Notes: generated by a model not told the origin, from the sequence alone. Shown: positions 1-8,946, counted from the stretch's first letter. The stretch: 64,000 nucleotides of DNA from Streptomyces cellostaticus (GCF_023630175.1 NZ_JALLIN010000001.1:1-64000); one strand, 5' to 3'. Numbers and translations: made by a program.

Positions 1-491
1 GCATCCCGATCGTCACCCTGCTCGACGTGCCCGGCTTCCTCCCGGGCGTCGGGCAGGAGCACGGCGGCATCATCCGGCACGGCGCGAAGCTCCTGTACGC
101 CTACTGCGACGCCACCGTGCCGCGGATCTCGCTGATCCTGCGCAAGGCGTACGGAGGTGCGTACATCGTCATGGACTCCCAGTCGATCGGCGCCGACCTC
201 ACCTACGCCTGGCCCACCAACGAGATCGCCGTGATGGGCGCCGAGGGCGCGGCGGGCGTCATCTTCCGCCGCCAGATCGCCGAGGCCGACGACCCGGAGG
301 CCCGACGGGCGGAGCTGGTCAAGGAGTACAAGGCCGAGCTGATGCACCCCTACTACGCGGCCGAGCGCGGCCTGGTCGACGACGTGATCGACCCCGCCGA
401 CACCCGCCACGTCCTGATCGGCGCCCTGGCGATGCTGCGCACCAAGCACGCCGAGCGCCCCGCCCGCAAGCACGGCAACCCGCCCCAGTGA
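1..491 (+). CDS. Acyl-CoA carboxylase beta subunit (carboxyltransferase), C-terminal part
   Basis: The gene enters from the left edge; the reading frame starts at base 3 and shows the last 162 residues. They carry the carboxyltransferase signatures PGFLPGVGQEHGG, GGAYIVMDS and NEIAVMGAEGAAG, followed by the C-terminal RHVLIGALAML region typical of actinobacterial AccD/PccB proteins. These subunits transfer CO2 from biotin to acetyl-, propionyl- or butyryl-CoA; the acyl specificity cannot be read from this fragment. An epsilon-subunit gene follows 90 bases downstream on the same strand, the usual AccD5/PccB-epsilon arrangement in Streptomyces. Such an enzyme supplies malonyl- or methylmalonyl-CoA for fatty acid and polyketide synthesis, but its proximity to the PKS cluster is not close enough to imply a dedicated role. 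Confidence 0.95.
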   Translation, partial: IPIVTLLDVPGFLPGVGQEHGGIIRHGAKLLYAYCDATVPRISLILRKAYGGAYIVMDSQSIGADLTYAWPTNEIAVMGAEGAAGVIFRRQIAEADDPEARRAELVKEYKAELMHPYYAAERGLVDDVIDPADTRHVLIGALAMLRTKHAERPARKHGNPPQ

Positions 492-511
492 CGCAGGTCC
501 TCCGACTGCCG

Positions 512-559
512 CCCCCCTTCCGCGGGAGGGGGGTTCGATCCCTCTCGCCCCGAGGGGCG
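512..559. other. Two inverted repeats between carboxylase beta and epsilon genes
   Basis: Two short hairpins sit in the 90-base gap. The first (512-533) pairs CCCCCCTTCC with GGGAGGGGGG across a two-base turn, with one G-T pair. The second (546-559) pairs CGCCCC with GGGGCG. They could act as an attenuator or a processing stem that sets the ratio of beta to epsilon subunit. No T-tract follows, so a full terminator is unlikely. Confidence 0.35.
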
Positions 560-581
560 GGTTTCCCGGAATGGAGATCAG

Positions 582-776
582 ATGAGCGCGTCGTCCCCCA
601 CTCCCCCCATCCGCGTCGAGAAGGGCCAGGCCACCGACGAGGAGCTGGCCGCCCTCGCGGTCCTGCTGCTCAGCCGCACCGCCCTGGCCGGGGCCGGCAC
701 CGAGCCGGGCTCCCCGGGCACCACCTCCTGGCGTCCGCACGCCTACCACGCGCCGCACAGTTGGCAGCGTGCCTGA
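582..776 (+). CDS. Acyl-CoA carboxylase epsilon subunit
   Basis: A 64-residue protein follows the carboxyltransferase gene. The N-terminal segment IRVEKGQATDEELAALAVLL is the hallmark of the actinobacterial AccE/PccE epsilon subunit, which stabilises and stimulates the alpha-beta carboxylase complex. The C-terminal SWRPHAYHAPHSWQ segment is also family-typical. The ATG is preceded by GGAGA at a suitable distance. The protein has no catalytic residues of its own; its role is structural within the cytosolic complex. Confidence 0.9.
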   Translation: MSASSPTPPIRVEKGQATDEELAALAVLLLSRTALAGAGTEPGSPGTTSWRPHAYHAPHSWQRA

Positions 777-832
777 GCCGGCGGCCACCTCGTCCCCCGG
801 CGGCCCGGTGCGCCCGGGCCGCACGGGCGCGC

Positions 833-1465
<633 letters not shown>

Positions 1466-1521
1466 TCACGGGGTGTGGGGGCTCCACTCGTACCGGGCGC
1501 TCCGGGGACCAGCCATGATCG

Positions 1522-1941
1522 TCACCCCATCGGTGGCGCGTCCCCCGGCAGCACCGCGAACCCGTCCAGCTCGACCAGCGCCCGCTCGTCCCACAGCCGC
1601 ACGACCTCGACGACCGCCATCGCCGGGTAGTCCCGGCCCGCCGACTCCCGCCAGATCCGGCCCAGTCGACGGGCGTGGGCGCGGTAGCCGGCGACATCCG
1701 TGGTGTAGACGGTGACACGGGCGAGGTCGCCCGGGGTGCCGCCGGCCGCGCGCAGGGCGGTGAGCAGATTGGCGAGCGCCCGCTCGAACTGCTCGACCAG
1801 CGTGTCGCCGGTGACCTCGCCGTCCCCGTCGAGAGCGGTCTGGCCGGCCAGGAACACCAGCCGGGTGCCGGTCGCGACGACGGCGTGCGAGAAGCCCGTG
1901 GGCGGGGACAACTCGGGCGGATTGACGCGCTCGGTGCTCAC
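1522..1941 (-). CDS. RidA/YjgF-family enamine/imine deaminase
   Basis: A 139-residue protein. The GTG start overlaps the stop of the acyl-CoA dehydrogenase gene (GTGA at 1938-1941), implying translational coupling. RidA features include FLAGQTALDGDGEV near residue 30, the FERALANLLTALRAAGG helix, VTVYTTDVAGYR, and the C-terminal YPAMAVVEVVRL ... LVELDGFAV. RidA proteins hydrolyse reactive enamines and imines to ketones plus ammonia. In this locus the likely target is the enamine formed when 2-aminobenzoyl-CoA is dearomatised; this is inference from context. The residue pattern looks like a YjgF relative rather than canonical RidA, so catalysis is not certain. Confidence 0.88.
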   Translation of the reverse strand: MSTERVNPPELSPPTGFSHAVVATGTRLVFLAGQTALDGDGEVTGDTLVEQFERALANLLTALRAAGGTPGDLARVTVYTTDVAGYRAHARRLGRIWRESAGRDYPAMAVVEVVRLWDERALVELDGFAVLPGDAPPMG

Positions 1942-3074
1942 CGGGCCTCCCTCTCGGAGCGGTCGGCGTACAGTTCCTTGGCGATGATGCCCCGCTGCAC
2001 CTCGCTGGCGCCCTCGTAGATCCGCGGCGCGCGCACCTCGCGGTAGAGGTGTTCCAGCAGGTGGCCGCGGCGCAGCGCGCGGGCGCCATGCAGTTGGACG
2101 GCGGTGTCGACGACGTACTGCGCGGTCTCGGTGGCCAGCAGTTTGGCCATCGCGGCCCGCCCCGGCACATCGGCGGCGCCCTCGTCGTACGCCGTCGCCG
2201 CCGCGTACACCATCAGCCGGGCGGCCTCGGTGCGCAGGGCCATCTCGGCGACCTGGTGGGAGACCGCCTGCAGGTCCCGCAGCCTGCCGCCGAAGGCCTC
2301 GCGTGCGGCGGTGTGTTCGAGCGTGGCGTCGAGCGCCGCCTGGGCCATGCCCACGGCGAAGGCGCCGACGCTGGGCCGGAAGAGGTTGAGGGTGCCCATG
2401 GCGACGGCGAAGCCTCGGTCGGGCTCGCCCAGCACGTCGTCCGCGGTGACGGGGACGGCGTCCAGGTGCAGGGCGCCGATCGGGTGCGGGGACAGCATCT
2501 CCAGCGCGGAACCGGTGAGGCCGGGCCGGTCGGCGGGGAGCAGGAAGGCGGTGACCCCGCGGGCTCTGGCGCCGGGCGTGGTGCGGGCGAAGACGGTGTA
2601 GAAGTCGGCCTCGGGGGCGTTGGAGATCCAGCACTTCTCACCGGTGAGCCGCCAGCCCGAGCCGCGGTCCGGTTCGGCCGTGAGGGCCAGGGCGGCCGCG
2701 TCGGAGCCGGCCCCGGGCTCGCTCAGCGCGAACGCGGCCACCACGCCGCCCTCGGCCACGCCGGGCAGCCAGCGCTCGCGCTGCGCGGCGGTGCCGTGGG
2801 CGTGCACCGGGTGGGCGCCCAGGCCCTGGAGGGCCAGGGCGGTCTCGGCCGCGGTGCAGGCCTGCGCCAGCGACTCGCGCATCAGGCACAGGTCCAGGGC
2901 GCCGGAGGTGAACAGGCGGGCGAGCAGGCCGAGTCGGCCGAGTTCGGCGAGGAGGGCCCGGTCGACCCGGCCCGGCACCCCCTTGCCGGCGATCGGGCGC
3001 AGCCGTTCGGCGGCCAGGGTGCGCAGCTCGGCGCGCCAGGCGGTCCGCTCCGGTCCGAGTGAGAATGCGGGCAC
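1938..3074 (-). CDS. Acyl-CoA dehydrogenase
   Basis: A 378-residue flavoprotein of the usual family length. Visible features: N-terminal helical domain; FAD/acyl motifs FALSEPGAGSDAAALAL (about residues 125-140) and GEKCWISNAPEADFY (about 157-172); the C-terminal helical domain ending ARAPRIYEGASEVQRGIIAKELY, where the YEGASEVQR motif is diagnostic. It oxidises an acyl-CoA thioester at C2-C3 and passes electrons to ETF. Its position, coupled to RidA and divergent from an aminobenzoate-CoA ligase, suggests action on the cyclic or ring-opened CoA intermediates of anthranilate degradation. It runs toward RidA and starts 157 bases from the divergent ligase. Confidence 0.93.
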   Translation of the reverse strand: MPAFSLGPERTAWRAELRTLAAERLRPIAGKGVPGRVDRALLAELGRLGLLARLFTSGALDLCLMRESLAQACTAAETALALQGLGAHPVHAHGTAAQRERWLPGVAEGGVVAAFALSEPGAGSDAAALALTAEPDRGSGWRLTGEKCWISNAPEADFYTVFARTTPGARARGVTAFLLPADRPGLTGSALEMLSPHPIGALHLDAVPVTADDVLGEPDRGFAVAMGTLNLFRPSVGAFAVGMAQAALDATLEHTAAREAFGGRLRDLQAVSHQVAEMALRTEAARLMVYAAATAYDEGAADVPGRAAMAKLLATETAQYVVDTAVQLHGARALRRGHLLEHLYREVRAPRIYEGASEVQRGIIAKELYADRSEREAR

Positions 3075-3142
3075 TGCCGGTCCTCCCTCCGGGGCGGGCC
3101 GGCGATGACCCTCCCGTCTTCCCGTGACGGTATCGCGGACAG

Positions 3143-3170
3143 TTGACTGTCGTCACCAACACGATACGCT
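3143..3170 (+). promoter_or_regulatory. Ligase-paaX promoter overlapped by probable PaaX operator
   Basis: A -35 element TTGACT (3143-3148) and a -10 element TACGCT (3165-3170), 16 bases apart, stand in front of the plus-strand ligase gene. The -35 overlaps TGACTGTCGTCAC (3144-3156), an inverted repeat (TGAC-TGTC-GTCA). The identical 13 bases occur at 8934-8946 in front of the minus-strand enoyl-CoA hydratase gene. A regulator bound here would block ligase transcription and could also cover the divergent dehydrogenase promoter. Confidence 0.6.
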
Positions 3171-3231
3171 CCAGATGCGAGCGCAGTCAGGACGCCCGTC
3201 TCGAGGCCGTCAGGCAAGGGGGCGCACCGCC

Positions 3232-4824
3232 ATGAACGTCTCCGCCCACGTCGACACCTTCACGCGCGACCGTCTTCCGCCGCCGGACGAGTGGCCCGAG
3301 CTGCGCTTCGACCTGGCGGAGCTGCGCTATCCCGAACGGCTCAACTGCGCCGCCGAACTGCTCGGCCGCGGCGCCCCGGACCGGCCGGTCTTCCACACCC
3401 CGGACGGCCCCCCGTGGACGTACGGCGCCCTGCGCGCCCGCGTCGACCGGATCGCCCATGTCCTCACCCGCGAACTGGGCGTCGTCCCCGGCAACCGGGT
3501 CCTGCTGCGCGGGCCGACCACGCCCTGGCTCGCCGCGTGCTGGCTCGCGGTGCTGAAGGCCGGCGCGGTGGCGGTCACGGTGCTGGCCCAGCAGCGGCCG
3601 CACGAGCTGGCCACGATGTGCGAGATCGCCCGGGTCCGGCATGCGCTGTGCGACATACGGTCCGTGGACGACCTGGTCAAGGCCGGCATACCGGACCTGC
3701 GCGTCCTCACCTACGGCGGCGAGGGGTCCGACGACCTGCTGCGCCGTCCGGCGCCGGACACGCCCTTCCCGGCGGTCGGCACCGCCGCCGACGACGTCGC
3801 CCTGATCGCCTTCACCTCGGGCACCACGGGCCGCCCGAAGGGGTGCATGCACTTCCACCGGGACGTACTGGCCGTCGCCGACACCTTCTCGGCGCATGTG
3901 CTGCGCCCGCGGCCCGACGACGTGTTCACCGGCAGTCCGCCGCTCGGATTCACGTTCGGGCTGGGCGGCCTGGTCATCTTCCCCATGCGGGCGGGCGCCA
4001 GCGCGCTGCTCCTCGAACAGGCGGGACCGCGCCAGTTGCTGCCGGCCATCGCCGGGCACCGGGTCTCGGTGCTGTTCACCGCGCCCACCGCGTACCGCGC
4101 GATGCTCGAGACACTGGACGGCCACGACGTCTCGTCGCTGCGGCGCTGCGTGTCGGCCGGCGAGAACCTGCCCGCGGCCACCTGGCGGGCGTGGCACGAG
4201 CGCACGGGGCTGCGCATCATCAACGGCATCGGCGCCACCGAGCTGCTGCACATCTTCGTCTCCGCCGCCGACGAGCGGATCAGACCCGGCACCACGGGGG
4301 TCCCGGTCCCGGGCTGGCAGGCGCGGGTCCAGGACGCGGACGGCGAGCCGGTGCCGGACGGCGAGCCGGGGCTGCTGGCCGTGCGCGGCCCGGTCGGCTG
4401 CCGCTATCTCGCGGACCCGCGGCAGCGGGAGTACGTGCGCGGCGGCTGGAACGTCACCGGCGACACCTACGTGCGCGAGAGCGACGGCTACTTCCGTTAT
4501 GTGGCCCGCGCGGACGACATGATCATCTCGGCCGGGTACAACATCGCGGGCCCGGAGGTGGAGGACGCCCTGCTGCGCCACCCCGACGTGGTCGAGGCGG
4601 CGGTGGTCGGCCACCCCGACGAGGCGCGCGGCCAGGTGGCGGTCGCCTACACGGTGCTGCGGGACGGGGCGCCACGCGACCCCGAGCCGCTGCGCGCCTT
4701 CCTCAAGTCGGAGCTGGCACCGTACAAGTGCCCACGCGAGTTCGTCTTCCTCGACGCGCTCCCCCGCACGGCCACCGGCAAGCTGCAGCGGTTCCGGCTG
4801 CGCGACGCCGGTGACCGGTCGTGA
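3232..4824 (+). CDS. 2-aminobenzoate (anthranilate)/benzoate-CoA ligase
   Basis: A 530-residue AMP-forming ligase. The ATG at 3232 is preferred over the upstream start at 3124 because conserved sequence begins there and the extra 36 codons overlap the promoter. Motifs: TSGTTGRPKGCMHFHRD (phosphate loop, about residues 198-214), GIGATELLHIF (aromatic-acid ligase version of the GxTE motif), GDTYVRESDGYFRYVARADD, and C-terminal PRTATGKLQRFRLR with the catalytic Lys. The overall pattern fits benzoate/aminobenzoate-CoA ligases. It would activate anthranilate to 2-aminobenzoyl-CoA, the substrate of the fused monooxygenase at 5728-8013. The paaX gene follows after 15 bases. Confidence 0.88.
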   Translation: MNVSAHVDTFTRDRLPPPDEWPELRFDLAELRYPERLNCAAELLGRGAPDRPVFHTPDGPPWTYGALRARVDRIAHVLTRELGVVPGNRVLLRGPTTPWLAACWLAVLKAGAVAVTVLAQQRPHELATMCEIARVRHALCDIRSVDDLVKAGIPDLRVLTYGGEGSDDLLRRPAPDTPFPAVGTAADDVALIAFTSGTTGRPKGCMHFHRDVLAVADTFSAHVLRPRPDDVFTGSPPLGFTFGLGGLVIFPMRAGASALLLEQAGPRQLLPAIAGHRVSVLFTAPTAYRAMLETLDGHDVSSLRRCVSAGENLPAATWRAWHERTGLRIINGIGATELLHIFVSAADERIRPGTTGVPVPGWQARVQDADGEPVPDGEPGLLAVRGPVGCRYLADPRQREYVRGGWNVTGDTYVRESDGYFRYVARADDMIISAGYNIAGPEVEDALLRHPDVVEAAVVGHPDEARGQVAVAYTVLRDGAPRDPEPLRAFLKSELAPYKCPREFVFLDALPRTATGKLQRFRLRDAGDRS

Positions 4825-4839
4825 CGCCGACGACCTAAA

Positions 4840-5664
4840 ATGATCAACGTGTCCGAGCAGCACGCACCCAGGTCCCTCATCGTCACGCTGTACGGCGCGT
4901 ACGGCCGCTTCATGCCCGGCCCGGTGCCCGTCGCCGAGCTGATCCGGCTCCTGGCGGCGGTCGGGGTCGACGCGCCCGCCGTCCGTTCCTCGGTGTCCCG
5001 GCTCAAACGCCGCGGACTGCTGCTGCCCGCCCGCACCCGGGCCGGCGCGGCCGGGTACGAACTGTCGGCCGAGGCACGCCAGTTGCTGGAGGACGGGGAC
5101 CGACGCATCTACGCGACCGCTCCCCCCGCGGACGAGGGCTGGGTCCTCGCGGTGTTCTCCGTGCCCGAGTCGGAGCGGCAGAAGCGGCACGTCCTGCGCT
5201 CCCGGCTGGCCGGACTGGGCTTCGGCACGGCGGCACCCGGGGTGTGGGTCGCCCCGGCCCGCCTGTACGAGGAGACCCGGCACACCCTGCGCCGCCTGGC
5301 CCTCGACCCGTACGTCGACCTCTTCCGCGGTGAGCACCTCGGTTTCGCCGCCACCCCGGAGGCCGTCACCCGCTGGTGGGACCTGACGGCGATCGCCAAG
5401 GCGCACGAGGGCTTCCTGGACGTCCACGCGCCCGTCCTGCACGCCTGGGAGCGGCGCACCGACACCCCGCCGCAGGAGGCCTACCGGGACTATCTGACGG
5501 CCCTGGACTCCTGGCGGCACCTGCCCTACACCGACCCGGGCCTGCCCGCCCGGCTGCTGCCCGCGGACTGGCCCGGGGTGCGCTCGGCGCAGGTCTTCCG
5601 GGGGCTGCACGAGCGGCTGCGCGACGCGGGGGCGGAGTTCGCCGGCCTGCCCGCCGGCCGCTGA
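4840..5664 (+). CDS. paaX: PaaX-family transcriptional regulator
   Basis: A 274-residue regulator of the PaaX type. It has an N-terminal winged-helix domain (SLIVTLYGAYGRF, VRSSVSRLKRRGLL, about residues 8-65), a central PaaX domain (WVLAVFSVPESERQKRHVLRSRLAGLGFG ... GVWVAPA) and a C-terminal domain (AHEGFLDVHAPVLHAWE). PaaX proteins repress aromatic acyl-CoA pathways and are released by the CoA-thioester made by the pathway ligase. This gene is 15 bases downstream of that ligase, so repressor and effector-producing enzyme are co-transcribed. The palindromes at 3144-3156 and 8933-8946 are its probable operators. Confidence 0.92.
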   Translation: MINVSEQHAPRSLIVTLYGAYGRFMPGPVPVAELIRLLAAVGVDAPAVRSSVSRLKRRGLLLPARTRAGAAGYELSAEARQLLEDGDRRIYATAPPADEGWVLAVFSVPESERQKRHVLRSRLAGLGFGTAAPGVWVAPARLYEETRHTLRRLALDPYVDLFRGEHLGFAATPEAVTRWWDLTAIAKAHEGFLDVHAPVLHAWERRTDTPPQEAYRDYLTALDSWRHLPYTDPGLPARLLPADWPGVRSAQVFRGLHERLRDAGAEFAGLPAGR

Positions 5665-5693
5665 GCCCCTGCCTCACCCCGCCCCGGCCCGCG

Positions 5694-5727
5694 GGCCCCC
5701 GCCCGGTGTGCCCGGTTCGGGGGTCCG
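5694..5727. terminator. Hairpin between convergent paaX and monooxygenase genes
   Basis: Between the paaX stop and the stop of the minus-strand monooxygenase gene, a GGxCCCCCG arm pairs with CGGGGGxCC, with an inner CCGG/CCGG pairing. Immediately upstream is a perfect palindrome GGCCCGCGGGCC (5686-5697). The placement fits a bidirectional terminator, although no T-run is present. Confidence 0.45.
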
Positions 5728-8013
5728 TCAGCGTCCGCCGAGCGACAGCCGGGGTTTCGGCGCGTCCGTACGGCCGGTCCGCGGTCGCCTGCTGCCCGCC
5801 AGGTAGGGCTCGGGCCAGACCACGCCGGGCCCCTCGTACCCCTGCTCGGCGGCCGCGTGCAGCGTCCAGTGCGGGTCGTACAGATGCGGCCGGCCCAGCG
5901 CGCACAGGTCCGTGCGCCCCGCCAGGATCAGGGAGTTGACGTCGTCCCAGGAGGAGATCGCGCCGACCGCGATCACCGGGACCCGGGCCTCGTGCCGGAT
6001 GCGGTCGGCGAACGGCGTCTGGTACGACCGGCCGAACTCCGGCCGCTCCTCGGCCACCACCTGCCCGGTGGAGACGTCGATCGCGTCGGCGCCGTGCGCC
6101 GCGAAGGCCCGGGCGATCCCGACCGCGTCCTCGGCGCCGGTGCCGCCCTCGGCCCAGTCGGTGGCGGAGATCCGCACGGTCATGGGCCGTTCGTCCGGCC
6201 ACACCGCGCGCACGGCGTCGAAGACCTCCAGGGGGAACCTCAGCCGGTTCTCCGGCGAGCCGCCGTAGGCGTCGGTGCGGTGGTTGGTGAGCGGGGAGAG
6301 GAAGCCGGAGAGCAGATAGCCGTGGGCACAGTGCAGTTCGAGCAGGTCGAAGCCGGCCCGCGCGGCCCGCCCCGCGGCCGCGGCGAACTGCTCGCGGATG
6401 TCGGTGAGCTGGGCGCGGGTGAGGCCCCGCGGGGTCTGGCTGCCCGGCTTGTAGGGCAGCGGGGAGGCGGCCACCAGCGGCCAGTTTCCGTCGGGCAGCG
6501 GTTCGTCCATGCCCTCCCACATCAGCCGGGTGGAGCCCTTGCGGCCGCTGTGGCCGAGCTGGACGCCGATCGCGGTGCCCGGTGCCCGCTGGTGCACGAA
6601 GTCGGTGATCCGCCGCCACGCCTCGGCCTGCCGGCCGGTGTAGAGGCCGGCGCAGCCCGGGGTGATCCGGCCCCGCTCGCTCACGCACACCATCTCGGTC
6701 ATCACCAGGCCGGCCCCGCCGAGCGCGCGGGCGCCCAGGTGGACCAGGTGGAAGTCGCCGGGCACGCCGTCGTCGGCCGAGTACATGTCCATGGGCGACA
6801 CGACGACCCGGTTGCGCAGCGTCAGCCCGCGCAGCCGGAACGGGGTGAACATGGGGGGCGTGCCCGGCGGGCAGCCGAACTCGCGCTCGACGGCCCCGGT
6901 GAAGTGCGGGTCGCGCAGCCGGAGGTTGTCGTGGGTGACCCGGCGGCTGCGGGTGAGCAGGTCGAAGGCGAACTGGCGGGGCGGGCCGCCGACGTGGCGG
7001 TCCAGGTCCTCGAACCACTCCAGGCTGGCCCGGGCGGCCCGCTGGGTGGAGGCGACGACGGGTTTGCGCTCCTCCTCGTAGGCGGCCAGCGCGCTGGGCA
7101 CGTCGGGCTGCTCCGCGACGCAGGCGGCCAGCGCCAGGGCGTCCTCCACGGCGAGCTTGGTGCCGGAACCGATGGAGAAGTGGGCGGTGTGGGCGGCGTC
7201 GCCGAGGAGGACGACGTTGCCGTCGGACCAGCGCTCGTTGACCACCGTGCGGAAGGTCGTCCACGCCGAGTCGTTGGAGCGCAGCGGCCTGCCGCCGAGG
7301 GCGTCGGCGAAGACCTTGGCACAGCGCTCGACGGACTCCGGCGGCTCGGCCTCGTCGAATCCGGCCGCCCGCCAGACCTCCTCGCGCATCTCGACGATCA
7401 CCGTGGAGGCACCGGCCGCGTACGGGTAGGCGTGCAGTTGCATCACGCCGTGCTCGGTCTCGGCGATCTCGAAGCGGAAGGCGTCGAGGGCGAAGTCCGC
7501 CGCGAGCCAGATGTAGCGGCAGCGGTGGGCGGTCACCCGGGGCCGGAACACGTGGGCGGCGGCGTCACGGGTGGCGCTGTGGACTCCGTCGGCGGCGACG
7601 ACCAGGTCGTACTCCCCGGCGAGCCGGGCGGCCGGCGGGGCCCCGGTGCGGAAGCGGAGGTCCACGCCCAGGGAGCGGCAGCGCCCGTGCAGGATCTCCA
7701 GCAGCCGCCGCCTGCCCAGCGCGGCGAAGCCGTGCCCGCCGGAGGTGTGGCGGACACCCCGGTGCACGATGTCGATGTCGTCCCAGCGGACGAAGTCGCG
7801 CCGCAGGGCCTCGTGGACCACCGGGTCGGCGTGCTCGATGCCGCCCAGGGTCTCGTCGGAGAGGACCACGCCGAAGCCGAAGGTCTCGTCGGGGGCGTTG
7901 CGCTCCCATACGGTGATCTCCCGCGCGGGATCGAGCCGTTTGAGCAGCGCGGCCGCGTACAGGCCCCCGGGGCCTCCACCGGTGATCGCCACGCGCAGGG
8001 GGCGGCCGGCCAT
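5728..8013 (-). CDS. 2-aminobenzoyl-CoA monooxygenase/reductase (FAD-FMN fusion)
   Basis: A 761-residue two-domain flavoprotein. Residues 1-390 are a PHBH-type FAD monooxygenase: RVAITGGGPGGLYAAALL (dinucleotide fold), LVVAADGVHSATRD, and VVLLGDAAHTAHFSIGSG. Residues about 395-740 are an old-yellow-enzyme TIM barrel with FMN: MFTPFRLRGLTLRNRVV, ELHCAHGYLLSGFLSPLTN, VRISATDW, CALGRPHL. This fusion and length match anthraniloyl-CoA monooxygenase, which hydroxylates and then reduces 2-aminobenzoyl-CoA to a non-aromatic oxo-cyclohexene-carboxyl-CoA. The ATG at 8013 has GGGGGAGG upstream and lies 5 bases after the stop of the hydratase gene, so both form one operon. Confidence 0.92.
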   Translation of the reverse strand: MAGRPLRVAITGGGPGGLYAAALLKRLDPAREITVWERNAPDETFGFGVVLSDETLGGIEHADPVVHEALRRDFVRWDDIDIVHRGVRHTSGGHGFAALGRRRLLEILHGRCRSLGVDLRFRTGAPPAARLAGEYDLVVAADGVHSATRDAAAHVFRPRVTAHRCRYIWLAADFALDAFRFEIAETEHGVMQLHAYPYAAGASTVIVEMREEVWRAAGFDEAEPPESVERCAKVFADALGGRPLRSNDSAWTTFRTVVNERWSDGNVVLLGDAAHTAHFSIGSGTKLAVEDALALAACVAEQPDVPSALAAYEEERKPVVASTQRAARASLEWFEDLDRHVGGPPRQFAFDLLTRSRRVTHDNLRLRDPHFTGAVEREFGCPPGTPPMFTPFRLRGLTLRNRVVVSPMDMYSADDGVPGDFHLVHLGARALGGAGLVMTEMVCVSERGRITPGCAGLYTGRQAEAWRRITDFVHQRAPGTAIGVQLGHSGRKGSTRLMWEGMDEPLPDGNWPLVAASPLPYKPGSQTPRGLTRAQLTDIREQFAAAAGRAARAGFDLLELHCAHGYLLSGFLSPLTNHRTDAYGGSPENRLRFPLEVFDAVRAVWPDERPMTVRISATDWAEGGTGAEDAVGIARAFAAHGADAIDVSTGQVVAEERPEFGRSYQTPFADRIRHEARVPVIAVGAISSWDDVNSLILAGRTDLCALGRPHLYDPHWTLHAAAEQGYEGPGVVWPEPYLAGSRRPRTGRTDAPKPRLSLGGR

Positions 8014-8018
8014 CCCGG

Positions 8019-8846
8019 CTACCTCCCCCGCCACTTCGGCGGCCGCTTCTCCCGGAAGGCCGCGTGGAACTCCGCGTAGTCCTCGCCGTTCATCAGCAGG
8101 GCCTGGGTCGAGGCGTCCAGCTCGATCGACGCGGCCAGCGGCATGTCCAGCTCGGCCGTGAGCAGGGCCTTGGTCTGGGCGTACGCCAGGGCGGGGCCGT
8201 CGGCGAGGCGGCGGGCCAGGTCCAGCGCCGTCCGGTCCGTGTGGCCCTCCTCGGCCGGCACGCTGATCAGGCCGATCCGCTCCGCCTCCGCCGCGCGCAC
8301 CGGCTCGCCGAGCATCAGCAGCCGGGTGGCGTGGCCGAGGCCGACGACGCGGGGCAGCAGATAGGCCGCGCCCATGTCGCCGCCGGAGAGGCCGACGCGG
8401 GTGAAGAGGAAGGCGAACCGGGCCGAGGGGTCCGCGACGCGGAAGTCGGCCGCCAGGGCGAGCACGGCGCCGGCACCCGCCGCCACGCCGTGCACGGCGG
8501 CGACCACCGGGAAGGGGCACTCCCGGATCGCCCGGACCACCTGCCCGGTCATCCGGTTGAAGTCCAGGAGCCGGGCGGTGTCCATGGACAGGGTGGCGCC
8601 GATGATCTCGTCCACGTCGCCGCCGGAGCAGAAGCCGCGGCCCTCGCCCGCCAGCACCAGGGCGCGGACCGACCGTTCCCGGGACAGCTCGGCGAGCAGG
8701 TCGCGCAGGTCCGCGTAGGCGCCGAAGGTGAGCGCGTTGAGCTTGTCGGGGCGGGCGAGGGTGACGGTGGCGACACCGTCGTCGAGCTGGACCCGCAGGT
8801 GCTCCCAGGTGGCGGTGCGGGCGGCGGAGCCGGTGAAGGGACTCAT
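8019..8846 (-). CDS. Enoyl-CoA hydratase/isomerase (anthranilate pathway)
   Basis: A 275-residue crotonase-fold protein. The oxyanion-hole segments ALVLAGEGRGFCSGGDVDEI (about residues 58-77) and AAVHGVAAGAGAVLALAADFRVAD (about 113-136) are intact, as is FAFLFTRVGLSGGDMGAAYLLPRVVG. The C-terminal FREKRPPKW box is typical. It is the promoter-proximal gene of the operon with the aminobenzoyl-CoA monooxygenase and probably hydrates or opens a ring-derived unsaturated CoA ester. It should not be read as the PKS beta-branching dehydratase, because context and sequence place it in catabolism. Confidence 0.9.
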   Translation of the reverse strand: MSPFTGSAARTATWEHLRVQLDDGVATVTLARPDKLNALTFGAYADLRDLLAELSRERSVRALVLAGEGRGFCSGGDVDEIIGATLSMDTARLLDFNRMTGQVVRAIRECPFPVVAAVHGVAAGAGAVLALAADFRVADPSARFAFLFTRVGLSGGDMGAAYLLPRVVGLGHATRLLMLGEPVRAAEAERIGLISVPAEEGHTDRTALDLARRLADGPALAYAQTKALLTAELDMPLAASIELDASTQALLMNGEDYAEFHAAFREKRPPKWRGR

Positions 8847-8932
8847 GACGTGCGGCCTCCTAGAGGGGGCGGTGCCTCACGCTGCTGCGGTGGTGCCTCA
8901 CGATGCGGTCCCCACGAAGCTATCACCCGTTT

Positions 8933-8946
8933 GTGACTGTCGTCAC
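8933..8946 (-). promoter_or_regulatory. Probable PaaX operator upstream of hydratase-monooxygenase operon
   Basis: GTGAC-TGTC-GTCAC is a perfect inverted repeat, and its last 13 bases are identical to the operator at 3144-3156. On the minus strand a weak -35 (GTGACG) within the repeat is followed after 18 bases by TAGCTT. The site lies 87 bases upstream of the hydratase start codon. Two copies at the two outward promoters of one locus suggest co-regulation by the PaaX protein. Confidence 0.6.

Noticed and set aside
530..552. tRNA T-arm-like sequence GGTTCGATCCC
   Set aside because: No acceptor, D or anticodon arms can be built around it; it is a chance match within two GC-rich hairpins.
3187..5610. 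Long minus-strand open frame opposite the ligase and paaX genes
   Set aside because: Its composition is that of a GC-rich antisense shadow, with no recognisable domain; both sense genes have clear motifs.
8019..8846. Enoyl-CoA hydratase as the missing ECH1 of the beta-branching cassette
   Set aside because: It is operonic with aminobenzoyl-CoA monooxygenase, shares its operator, and is 11 kb from the cluster.
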